The notes beneath the pieces are model-generated. The model did not search any database and had not been told where the DNA came from. It worked only from the letters and a program-made list of their open reading frames with translations. The translations under genes were made by a program, and so were the position numbers. A stretch of 64,000 nucleotides of DNA from Helianthus annuus (lineage: Eukaryota > Streptophyta > Magnoliopsida > Asterales > Asteraceae), in contig NC_035449.2 of the NCBI RefSeq assembly GCF_002127325.2, positions 144,002,946-144,066,945 on the forward strand, written 5' to 3'. Below are positions 10,897 through 20,116 of the stretch, piece by piece (positions within the stretch are counted from its first letter, which is position 1; each line of letters starts with the position of its first letter).

Positions 10897-12501
10897 ATAA
10901 CTATAGGGAATTAGGAAAAGAAGGAATGCTTTGCCTAGTCTATAGTTCTAGGAATCTTGACTCTTATCTGTTGTTTAAGACTTATGCATTCTACCGTACT
11001 TGCTTCCTAGCAACACATTTCCTGTTAAACTTACATGCCTTTCCTGAGGCTGACACAATATACACTTGGAGACTTTGAAAACACTGCTGATCAGTGTTTG
11101 TATTTTGCACGATATTTACCCTCAAGTCAGGAGTGACATCCGAACCTTGATGGGAAGTTTCCATATTTTATTCTAGTAGGTCTTATCTTTTGATAAGTAC
11201 CGACGCAATTAGCGTACGAAGTTGTCAAGCTAGAGGTGAAACTCACAACTTAATAACTAGCCCCACTCTTTGATTTTTCTGTCTCGCCAGAGTCTCGAAA
11301 TTTCCAATCAATTAGGAACGTGTAATGACCAAAAGGACAAATATCGTAGGCATAACATCGATGACGTATTTTTCTAAGTAAGTCAAGACACGTTGCCTCA
11401 ATTCGAGAGGGGTTTGATCTACTTTGGTTACTCAACGTTCCTCTACCCGGAACAATCCTATGTTTTTATGAGCCTATCTTTTATGTTATCTTGATTTTTA
11501 TATGTGGTTTTAAACTTGATTCTTCGTTCGTTTCGAGACTTTTACACAAATCGCACGTAATCCCGCAATCTAAAACATTAATAATCATAAATCTTCAGGA
11601 TCGAACTAAATTTATGATGCTTTATTCGTGATAAACTACGTGGAATCTTGATTAAACTATGGGAAACATGATTGAACGTGAAACTATGTGAAAGTTCTCG
11701 TGTAATCTATGTGGAATGTGTTGTGGGTAGCAAAACACTATACGTAACATGGCACCGAAAGATGAGACAAAAGTGACATGGACGAAACATGGTGGATACG
11801 CCGCTGGTACTTCCTATATATAAGTGTTTCCGACATGTTACCAACTTTCGTACCACGTGCCATGCGAAATCTAGTGTTTTGCAGGCTGGTGATGTGAATG
11901 CTGAACGCCAAGCTATGTGAAACTACATGATTTATCTATGTTTATGGAAGTGATGGAGTGTACTGTTATAAGTGGTAAAACACGACACGTAGCATGACAC
12001 CGATGACGAGACAGACGTGACATGATCGAAGCATGGTGGATACGCCGTTGGTACTTCCTATACATAAGTGTTTCTATCATGTTACCGAAATTTCGTAAGA
12101 CGTGCCATGTGAAAATCGTGGGTTTGTGGACTGTGGTGAGGGTGTTGAACGATAAGCTATGTGAAACTACTTGATTGATCTTCGTATATGTGATAATGGT
12201 GGAGTGTATTGTTATGGTTGGCAAAATGCGGCACGTAACATGACACCGAATACGAGGCGGATGTGACATGCCCGAAACATGGTGGATATGCCGCTGGTAC
12301 TTCCTATATACAAGTGTTTCTGACTTGTTACCGAACTTTCGTACAACGTGCCATGCGAAAGTCGTGGGTTTGCGAGCATGTGTTGAATCTTTGTGAAACT
12401 TGTTGAACGTTCTGGTGAAACTTGAGTCTTTTGCAATCGTGTGTGAAACTATATATACTGTGAGACTTTGTGATCTAGACTTATACAATCCTTTCCTTTA
12501 G
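10897..12501 (+). other. TK3 untranslated leader
   Basis: No coding sequence is evident between the PBS and the gag start. The last 700 bp hold three tandem repeats (next entry). It ends in CCTTTCCTTTAG, a strong splice-acceptor-like tract directly abutting ATG at 12502. Confidence 0.6.
11725..12430 (+). repeat. Three tandem ~245-bp repeats with the shared 42-bp motif
   Basis: Each unit has ACRTRRCATGRCACCGA, then the 42-bp CATGGTGGATACGCC...TATATATAAGTG motif (11788-11829, 12032-12073, 12278-12319), then a GTGCCATG-like block and GAAACT words. The motif spacing is 244 and 246 bp. The motif is better preserved than the rest of each unit. The same motif occurs singly in the TK1 and TK2 LTRs. 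Confidence 0.85.
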
Positions 12502-13490
12502 ATGCCTTCCCGCAAGCTATCCGACTCTCTCAAGAGATCCAGGGAAAACTCTCAGAAAAAGATGTTGTTCTTCATAGTCGATTAGATCGCTCGTATCGGG
12601 CCAAAGATCGTCTCTGAGATCCAAGGATCGAACACTCCACCCTCCTCTGTGGATTCCAAAGCTGAGAAACCCAAGCCTACAAAGTTCAGATACAAACACT
12701 TCGTCTCTTGCAACCCTAAGCCTTTCACGGGCAGTGATGGGGTGACTGCTATGCTGGAGTGGTTCGACAGCATCGAGGTTACCTTCATTAACAGCGAGTG
12801 CCCAGAGCACTTGAAGACTAGGAGTGCAACTGGCATGTTTCAAGGCAGAGCTCTGGAATGGTGGTCAAATGAGAGAAACACTCCACCCTCCTCTGTGGAT
12901 TCCAAAGCTGAGAAACCCAAGCCTACGAAGTTCAGCTACCAATTGCAATCGCTATGGTCACACGACTCCCTATTGCCGTCAATCCAACCAAGTCCAGCAA
13001 GCGCCGCCCAGGCAGCTCTACCAGCTCCCCCAGCTCCTCAGCAGAATCCCAGACCAGTCAACGCCGTTCGTGCATGCTACAGGTGTGGAGATACTACTCA
13101 TCTTCGTAATCAATGCCCTCAGCTGAACCAGGAGCAACAGCCAGCCGCTCGAGGACGAGCGTTCAACATTAATGCTAATCAGGCTCGTAATGACCATCAC
13201 GTCGTTAATGGTACGTTTTCGTCAATAATCTTTACGCTTCGATTCTATTTGATACTGGTGCCGATAGAAATTTGTGTCCGTAGAATTTGGATCTTTGTTA
13301 AACTGTACACGCTCTAAGCTACCTAAGTCGTTTTTGGTTGAGATTGCCGATGGAAAGTCCATTCTAGTTGATTCTATCCTTAGTGGTTGTTCCTTGACTC
13401 TCCACGTCTTTACTATTGATCTTATTCCCATGCAGTTGGGTAGTTTTGATGTCATAATTGGCATGAATTGGTTGCGTAATAAATGTCATT
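12502..13490 (+). pseudogene. gag: TK3 gag and protease remnant
   Basis: Gag packages element RNA and protease would cut the polyprotein. The best frame is 12649-13317. It shows the gag core ending ALEWWSNER near residue 80, a jump caused by a repeated 59-bp segment, a Pro/Gln/Ala-rich stretch, and a zinc knuckle of the CX2CX4HX4C type (first Cys at 13075). After a frameshift near 13240 the protease motif Asp-Thr-Gly-Ala is encoded at 13251-13262, and protease-like sequence runs in another frame to about 13480 (FDVIIGMNWL). The middle of the gag core is missing. I use the ATG at 12502 as start because it follows the leader's acceptor-like tract, but the frame is not open from there. Confidence 0.8.
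12631..12935 (+). repeat. 59-bp direct repeat within TK3 gag
   Basis: 12631-12689 and 12877-12935 differ at one base and both encode PPSSVDSKAEKPKPTKF. The second copy replaces the second half of the gag core. Confidence 0.9.
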
Positions 13491-13961
13491 TTAGTCCCTA
13501 TGGTTTGGACCATTTTGTAGTAATTCACTTTTGTTGATATTGTAACATTTTTTTAACCTAACTCTCTATATGTTATGGAAAAGGTATATGGAAAATATTC
13601 ATGAACATTATAATTATTTAGGAATAATAACTGATAACTTTTACATACTTACGACTCATAAATCAACGCTCGACTTCCCTAATAGCAAACCTAGAATCCA
13701 TTTATGTATTCACCATATTCTAGGCATGCAATATAAAAAATATGGCATGCCCACAAAAGTTGAAGTATTATATGCTTAGTTCCTTCCCATTCGTATTCAC
13801 GTACAATATCTTCAGTAAATTTTTTTCGAGATGGTGAAAGTTGAAGTCGTCGACCCCTCATTGATGGTTATAGGCTGCATATGCGTAATATATCTCCTTA
13901 ACAAAGTCGTCCTCTTAATAGTTGTTGACATTAACTCACCATGTATTGTGAGTTGATGTTT
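13491..13961. other. AT-rich intergenic sequence; nothing recognised
   Basis: The TK3 similarity stops near 13490 at ATTTTAGTCCCTATGG. Short open frames are present but show no codon or motif signal. Confidence 0.5.
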
Positions 13962-13977
13962 TGTATTTTAATTATTT

Positions 13978-14285
13978 TTTTTGAATGGCCAATGAATCTT
14001 TCAAATGGGCTACTGGCAAAATTCACCATATTGGAATACATTCGCCTCGAACCGGGGAAAACCCTGACCTAGGACCGCCGCCCGTGAACACTCTGCCCGA
14101 AGGCACGACAGTGTGGTGAGTTAAAACCCGCTCAGTTCAAGGATCGAACTAGCGATCTCCACCTATTCGCCTAGTCTCCCATCATCACCAGGTGCCGCAG
14201 AAAATAATGGGGAGGGCAGGAATCGAACTTGGGTTCCTTAAAACACCAATACTCTCCCTTATCACTCCACCACCACTTCATTGGC
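13978..14285 (-). mobile_element. SINE (tRNA-derived type), minus strand
   Basis: The 308-bp insert is flanked by a near-perfect duplication: TGTATTTTAATTATTT at 13962-13977 and TGTATTTCAATTACTT at 14286-14301 (14 of 16). On the minus strand it starts with an A-box-like GTGGAGTGATAAGG (plus 14257-14270) and has a B-box AGTTCGATTCC (plus 14219-14229) at tRNA-like spacing. It ends in an A-run (T-run at 13975-13982 on the plus strand). A second B-box-like GTTCGATCC follows in the body. It would be moved by LINE enzymes. Confidence 0.82.
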
Positions 14286-14301
14286 TGTATTTCAATTACT
14301 T

Positions 14302-14462
14302 CATCGTAAAGAGTACCTATGTGATAATACCTTAGTTAGCTTCTCATATCACATGCCTTCAAGTATGTAATGACCGATTGAATTTTAACACACAAGTAAA
14401 AGTAGACACGCCTTTGTAATTGTAAAGTTATGTAATTTACTACTATAAACATTATTTATTTA
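14302..14462. other. Short intergenic spacer between SINE and LINE
   Basis: Nothing recognised. Confidence 0.5.
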
Positions 14463-14480
14463 TAGTATGGATATACAGAT

Positions 14481-15172
14481 TAAACTTCTATTAAAAAATA
14501 GAAAATCGGGCCATCAAGCAACTGTAATCCGAAGTTACAATATTACATCACTGATACTAAACTCAGATCATCTATCCCAATTAAGATTAGCATATTTTGA
14601 TCTACTCGGAATCCAAGAAAACGCGTTTTCTTTGATATGATATGTCGTCCAGTTAATTAAAGTTAATGTAAAGATTATTGAACGTCTTCTCGTTCCTCGC
14701 CTTCCAAATCTCCCAAGCCGTGACTAAAAGAATCCCGACTATGAGTTTTTTCCAATCCTTTGATCCTCTCATCTCTGTAACTAACCTGAGCAATTCTTGG
14801 ATAGACAAATCCCTGTTAGGAAAAGGGATTTTAACCCAAATTAAGATCGTCCACCAAACGGACTTTGCAATCCAACAATTCCAAAGAACATGATAATCAG
14901 TTTCTTCCTTAGGCCGCATCTTGAGCAAAACATATCTGGTAAATTGACTCCTCTAACTGCGAAGCTCGCTTTAGACGGTATCCTATTAAGCGCGGCTCTT
15001 CACCCGAAAATATTAACTTTTGGTGGGACCCAATTATTCCACAACCACCCACTGTTACTTGTCACTAGAACTAGACGATTCATATATTTTCTTCCGCAAT
15101 CCTACAACTGTAAAAACATCACTATTCTCTCCATTCCAAGTCCAAAAATCTGACCCATTATTTGGTTGTCAC
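14481..15172 (-). mobile_element. 5'-truncated LINE fragment, minus strand
   Basis: An 18-bp perfect duplication, TAGTATGGATATACAGAT, flanks the insert (14463-14480 and 15173-15190). The minus strand encodes the zinc-binding C-terminal domain of plant LINE reverse transcriptases in two frames: first WNNWVPPKVNIFGWRAALNR, then (14653-14928) ETDYHVLWNC, WTILIW and AWEIWKARNEKTF. A frameshift separates them near 14900. The RT core is absent. There is no clear poly(A) tail, so the tail may have decayed. Confidence 0.85.
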
Positions 15173-15190
15173 TAGTATGGATATACAGAT

Positions 15191-15639
15191 ATAACATATA
15201 GTTGGCTACTTGATTATTTTCTCTATAAATTATGATACTAAATAGTAATAGACAATAGGAAGTAATTGGGATTGTAGGGCATGTAACTCAAAAGGACAAA
15301 AATAATTAAATGATCAATAGATGGGCCATGAAGCTACAAGGAGGATGGCCGGCGGAGAAAGCAATCTTCCACCAATCTATTCTTACCACTTCGGCTTCTT
15401 TAGTTATGTTTTTTTGGACAAACTTATATTATGTTTTATTTTTATTTTATATATTATTTTTGACCAATTGGATAATACTAAAAAGTAGTTTAATACATGT
15501 GACTATGACCTCACCAAAGAAAGTGACGTCTATTCTTATCTCCCCACAAAGCTTGTTTTCATTCATCAATATAATAATACAAGACATTGGGAGCCTATGA
15601 TTATAAGTGTTGTGTGTGTGGCTTATCTTAGTGGCATTT
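15191..15639. other. Intergenic, AT-rich; nothing recognised
   Basis: Both strands show only short, low-complexity open frames. Confidence 0.5.
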
Positions 15640-15910
15640 TTTTTAAAAGACAAATATCATTCACAACCAAACTAGCAAGGGGCTAGAACCGAACAAACAA
15701 GAAAGGGAATTACAAAAAACTGAAATTATTCCATTGCTCCTTAAAGATTAGGCCTTTTGCCCTACTCTTAATCCATAAAAAAGCCTAAAACTCTCACTTC
15801 CTCAAAGACACTCTGCGAAGTCATCTTTTTATCATTAAAAATGAGATTGTTTTTTACTTTCCAGATTGCCCAACACGTAAGAAGCAAAACCGACTGAGTT
15901 GCATGAACAA
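15640..15910 (-). pseudogene. Second LINE 3' remnant, minus strand
   Basis: The minus strand encodes the end of a LINE reverse transcriptase (CWAIWKVKNNLIF, then FEEVRVLGF) before a frameshift and a short 3' UTR with an A-run (T-run on the plus strand near 15638). It is shorter and more decayed than the neighbour at 14481-15172. I could not find a target duplication. Confidence 0.65.
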
Positions 15911-16143
15911 AAAAAAATAGTATTTTAAAACATGCATACATAGAGATTTATTTCATGTGTCGTGCATGTCACACAACAAAAAAAATACGTGTTGTATTGT
16001 ATATAATGATATTAAATAAAATATATTAGTTGATGTATATTGCAACTATCTTTATCATGATTTGATTTAGTTTCATTTTTAATAATTTTTATTGTAATCT
16101 TATAGTTGATTGAAATACCGATTATATAATACCGGTCTTCATT
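15911..16143. other. AT-rich intergenic sequence left of TAT1
   Basis: No gene is seen. The last five bases before TAT1 (GTTAT, 16144-16148) are the left target duplication. Confidence 0.6.
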
Positions 16144-16148
16144 GTTAT

Positions 16149-16864
16149 TGTTTTGGTCAAAAATCAAGATAAGACAATGTAACCAAACTTTCTGTTGTGA
16201 GGTATGATGCTTGAATTGATGAACAACAATAAGGATCACTTAGAAATGAAATGAACAAGTGACACAAAGATTTATACGAGGAAAAAGCCCTTGATCAATA
16301 AATGATCTCCGGCATAAAAAACCTCGGGTGATGGAAACTACCGATCACCAACTCAAATTAAACAATGAATGTATTACAACTTTGGATGATAGCGAGCTAA
16401 GTACAAGGATCACTATAGTGTATTGTGTAAAAATGTGTGTAATCGCCAAGTGAATTGCAGAGAGCTGGTGAGAGCAGTTGTAAGAGTGTGTGTGTAGCCA
16501 AAAAATAGCCGAGTGTTTTCTAATTAACTCGCTACCCCTTAAAAATGGAAAATATCTACACTAACTAACATTCTGCAAATGGTGCAAGTCCCCCACGACT
16601 CCATAACGTCCACTTTTAGCTAAGCACGTGCGGAATAAACATGGAAGATGCTCCAGGAATGTCGCCAAGACCATGTCCAAGCTGGTACTCCTGCAAAACT
16701 ATACCATATTCAAAGTAGACAATCGTTAGTATAAGGATCCTTAAGATGATCCATGATCCTAATCCTGAAGCACTTCTGAGGATCACTAACTCAAACAGAA
16801 GTGAGGATCACCAAACCCAACAGTAATTAAGGATCACAGGTCATTGAGAAATCCTCCCCTAACA
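16149..16864 (-). mobile_element. TAT1 3' LTR
   Basis: The plus strand reads TGTTTTGGTCAAAAATC ... CCCCTAACA, that is, TG...CA ends. It matches 34883-35597 over its full length, with scattered substitutions and small indels near 16490-16500. Confidence 0.93.
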
Positions 16865-16877
16865 ATTTCCCCCAAAA
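16865..16877 (-). other. Polypurine tract of TAT1
   Basis: The plus strand ATTTCCCCCAAAA is the complement of TTTTGGGGGAAAT, directly in front of the minus-strand start of the 3' LTR. Confidence 0.85.
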
Positions 16878-17015
16878 TATAAGGAGTAATTATGTAAATA
16901 AACGAGTTGTATTTTGTTCTTATCCGCAACAAGCTAACGGATAACTAGCCGTTGAAGACGGACTAGCTGTTACAAACCTGACGTCACTGAAGTGACTATC
17001 CTGCAAAATCATCAT

Positions 17016-17023
17016 TATAAATA
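17016..17023 (+). promoter_or_regulatory. TATA box of the antisense gene in TAT1
   Basis: TATAAATA lies 158 bp before the ATG of the antisense gene. It is followed by a pyrimidine-rich leader (CTCTCTTCCTCTTCTTCC near 17105). Plant genes of transcription type II often look like this. Promoter activity is inferred. Confidence 0.55.
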
Positions 17024-17173
17024 GGAGTTAGAGATAGGGATCAATCCGCATTTAAATTCAAGAGAAACTCCCTTTAAATTCATATCCGAAGATCAATCAG
17101 GTATCTCTCTTCCTCTTCTTCCTTTACGTTTTCTTTCTCTGCTCCTTCTTTCTTCACCTTCCTCGTAATCAAG

Positions 17174-18755
17174 ATGATGTTAAGATCCTCTCCTGCGAAG
17201 GATCATAAGAAGGACAGTCCTCTTAAGAGCCAGGGGATCATCAAAGATTTGGTGAATGAAAGATGCTGCTTCACTGATCCACAAATAGACAGAATCCGGC
17301 ATTGCTTTCCGGCGAACACCTATTTCAAACCGTTTGACCCCACCGTCTTGAGTGATTACATTTCTGAAACTTGGGTAGCTTTCCCGGTCACTCCTTTCAC
17401 AATAGGATACTCGTATCCTTTCCCTGAATTCACCCAGTCTTTCTTCTCCCTCACCGGCATCTCCTATATTCAAGCTATGCCAATGGTCTGGAGGGTCTTA
17501 TATACCCTTGAAAGGATCATTGAGCAAGAAGGAATCGATCTAGGAATGTCAGAATTGGCAGAGATGTATGACCTCACAACATTTGGATCCCACCGATATC
17601 TATTCAAGCGTAAACTCGGTGAAGAACATCCCATCTTCAAAGCCACTAAGAATGATTCAAACTGGAAACGGCGATTTTTCTTTGTTAGAAGGGATTCCAT
17701 CCCAGACGGAAAAGATCTGCCAAGGAAGTGGTCCACTCATGGTAGGATAGAGGATCCTGAGAAGGATCACCAGATAACCTTGTTTTTGTATAAGGATCAC
17801 TAACACCCTTTCGTTTCTGTTGTACAGCTGTCTCTGTTTCGCACCTTATACCATCACCTGCCACCAAGGAAAGGCTTGCTGCTTTCAGAAGACTTGATCC
17901 TACAACAAGGTCATTCAAAACAAACACCCAGGACTCATAAGAAGTATCCTCAGGTTCTGTCACTATGTCAAGTAAGTATCCTGTTTTTTGTAAAGTTAAA
18001 GATTTAAGTAAATAGTTAAATAGAAATAGGATAAGGATACTTATCTGTTTTGAATGTGTAGGCGCCGGTAAATCCTCAAGGTCTGCCTCCAAGTTCAGTG
18101 TCACTGATCTTGACAATGTCAGATCCTCAAAGAAAAAGTCTGCTGCTAGCCCCTCCGTCGTAATCCCCAAGGCTACCACTTCAAAGGGAAGAGGTGGAAA
18201 GAAAAGAAAGGCCTCTGAAGCTGAATACCTTCAAGGCTTACCTCTGATCCGTCATCAATTCCTCGAGTACTTCAACGATGTAAGCATCACCGACTCAGTT
18301 TAGTTATCCTATCCACTTGAGGATCACCTGACTCTAATCTTTACATTGTCTTCTTTGTTGAAGACATTGAGCAAAAGTATTCGGACCTCCAACAAGTTGC
18401 GGTGCTCAAGGATCATAAGATTGCTTCCCTCGAAAAAGACCTCCATGATGCCAAAACTGAGACGGCCAAGGTTTTGAACAATGCTGATTATGAGAAGCAC
18501 GAGATCACCCAGGATGCTAAAGTCTCGGCTACCATTGCCATGTACAAGACCAAGATACAGATGGCTCAAGAAGCTCAGGATCCTGCCTTTGATAGGAGCA
18601 GCTGGGACATGGAGGGATGGAAGGCTAGGCTGGCTGAGTTGGAGGATGATGAAGATGAGGCTGACGAGGTTCTGGCAATCGAAGCTGGTGGCAGTGGCAA
18701 GGATCAGGCGAAGGATACTGGAGCTGGAGGGGATGATGAGGCAGCGAAGGTGTAG
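17174..18755 (+). pseudogene. Antisense four-exon gene in TAT1 (putative gypsy-type transposon protein family)
   Basis: It runs opposite to TAT1. I propose exons 17174-17741, 17828-17971, 18062-18279 and 18372-18755, with GT-AG introns of 86, 90 and 92 bp; reading phase is kept at every junction, which supports the model. Exon 1 (about 189 residues) resembles the conserved domain of the antisense ORFs of Tat elements (a plant 'putative gypsy-type transposon' family): blocks such as PFTIGYSYPFPEFTQSFF and WKRRFFFVRR. Exon 3 is Ser/Lys-rich (GRGGKKRKASEAE) and could be a nuclear signal. Exon 4 begins as a coiled coil (QKYSDLQQVAVLKDHKIASL) and ends acidic and Gly-rich. An in-frame TAA at 17938-17940 in exon 2 breaks this copy; a shorter product could start at ATG 17965. 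The molecular role of the family is unknown to me. Confidence 0.7.
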
Positions 18756-19140
18756 GCTGCATGAATGGGCGATGAAGGACACTTCTAGACATAGCCGGAG
18801 CCCATTTTTTAAAATTTGGTAGTGGTTTTTTGGTTGTGATGTTTTAAACAATGATGGTCTGTACTTTGAACAATAGCTTTAGGTTTAAGGATCAAGGATC
18901 CTTTGGACAATAGGTAGGATTACAAATAGTGGAGGGATCCTCTGTTTGGGGGATGAAGCCATTGTGATCCTGCCGACTTTTATTTCCTGCACTTGCTATG
19001 ACCGCATGAACAATGGACACCCTTTGCCAACCCATGTGGATGGGCCACGTTTTGCTGATAGAAACGTGGGTTGGCAATTTTGACAACCTCAAAAGGGTTA
19101 TATCTTTTGTGAATAAAATAACTTTAACTTTTTGGCTTAT
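18756..19140 (+). other. Probable 3' UTR of the antisense gene
   Basis: It is non-coding and ends with AATAAA at 19112-19117, a polyadenylation signal about 360 bp after the stop. Confidence 0.45.
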
Positions 19141-19551
19141 TCTGTGTTGATATTCTTGTTAATACTTTACTTTCCAACTGTTGTAATGCTTATTTTGTTT
19201 AAACTTATCAAGCTTTAAAAAATTTTAAAAAATATCCAGAAAGTTTAGGATATGATCAAGGATCACATGTCCCATAATCGATAAGTTCCGAAAAGTAATA
19301 TAATTTAAGAATCATAAGTTCAGTTGTCAAAGGATAAGGGTTGTTTAAATAAATAATGAATAAAATCAAAATAGTTAAGGATCATACCTGAGAATCCAAG
19401 TTAGGATCCTATCCTTTAACACTTATAATCAGGATAACCCAAAAGACAAACCTTAGTAGAAGGTAAGGATCAAGGACCCTTGGACGTTTGGCTTCAAAAA
19501 CCTGAAATAGGATATAACTTGGGACTAAGCCAATACAAGATAAAAGTTAGC

Positions 19552-19620
19552 AACTGGGGACAAGCCTAAAGGATAACTGGGGACAAGCCCAAAGGATAAC
19601 TGGGGACAAGCCCGAAGGAT
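19552..19620. repeat. Minisatellite: three 23-bp units
   Basis: The unit is AACTGGGGACAAGCCYRAAG + GAT, repeated three times end to end with changes only at two sites. Confidence 0.95.
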
Positions 19621-19855
19621 CGTGTGTAAACTGGAGTATGGCCCTTACTAGCGACTATCCAAACTTAGTGACATGAAAATGCCAAAACCTTAGCTAACGT
19701 GAAAACGTTAGAAACCTTAGGAACGGATGTATGGTACGTCTACCATTATACATAGGATCCTAGGTATAGCCAGTACAATGGAATTGTCAGCCCCTAAAGC
19801 GAGTACTGGTCCCATTGCCATGAACTATACCAGGATCATCGTGCGCTACTGGCGA

Positions 19856-19895
19856 AACTGGGGTCAAGCCCAAATAACTGGGGTCAAGCCCATAT
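19856..19895. repeat. Minisatellite: two 20-bp units related to the 23-bp array
   Basis: AACTGGGGTCAAGCCC + AAAT/ATAT is repeated twice, evidently from the same ancestral unit as 19552-19620. Confidence 0.9.
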
Positions 19896-20116
19896 AATTG
19901 GATGCTTCTGTGGATACTCAACCCTTTTCTAAGGATACCTGAACCTTCAAAACTCAGAATCAAGTGAAAGGTGGATAAAGGATGCAGGATCCCTATCCTT
20001 ATATGAGAAAATAAAAGAATGAAATAGTTTGAGATTGGAATGTTACCAAAATAAGGATCATCTGTGCTGTAAGGATCCTTCGAGGATACTTATCATGTGA
20101 GGATCATGGATCCTTA

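Larger units (their letters stand above)
10625..13490 (+). mobile_element. TK3: 5' fragment of an old chromovirus
   Basis: An LTR end (...GGGGTGTGACA at 10880) is followed by a degenerate primer binding site, a 1.6-kb leader, gag with a zinc knuckle, and a protease start. Nothing of RT, RNase H or integrase follows; the element breaks off near 13490. The left limit of the LTR is not clear and 10625 is approximate. Several frameshifts make it a relic. Confidence 0.75.
19141..20116 (-). other. TAT1 3' non-coding region
   Basis: I see no gene between pol and the antisense gene. It is rich in AGGATC/GGATCC words and holds two short tandem arrays (next entries). Confidence 0.6.

Noticed and set aside
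12649..13317. Independent host gene for a zinc-knuckle protein
   Set aside because: It follows an LTR end, PBS and leader, and is followed by a protease motif, so it is retrotransposon gag.
17180..17736. Minus-strand open frames opposite exon 1 of the antisense gene
   Set aside because: They are shadows of the plus-strand coding sequence and carry no recognised motif.
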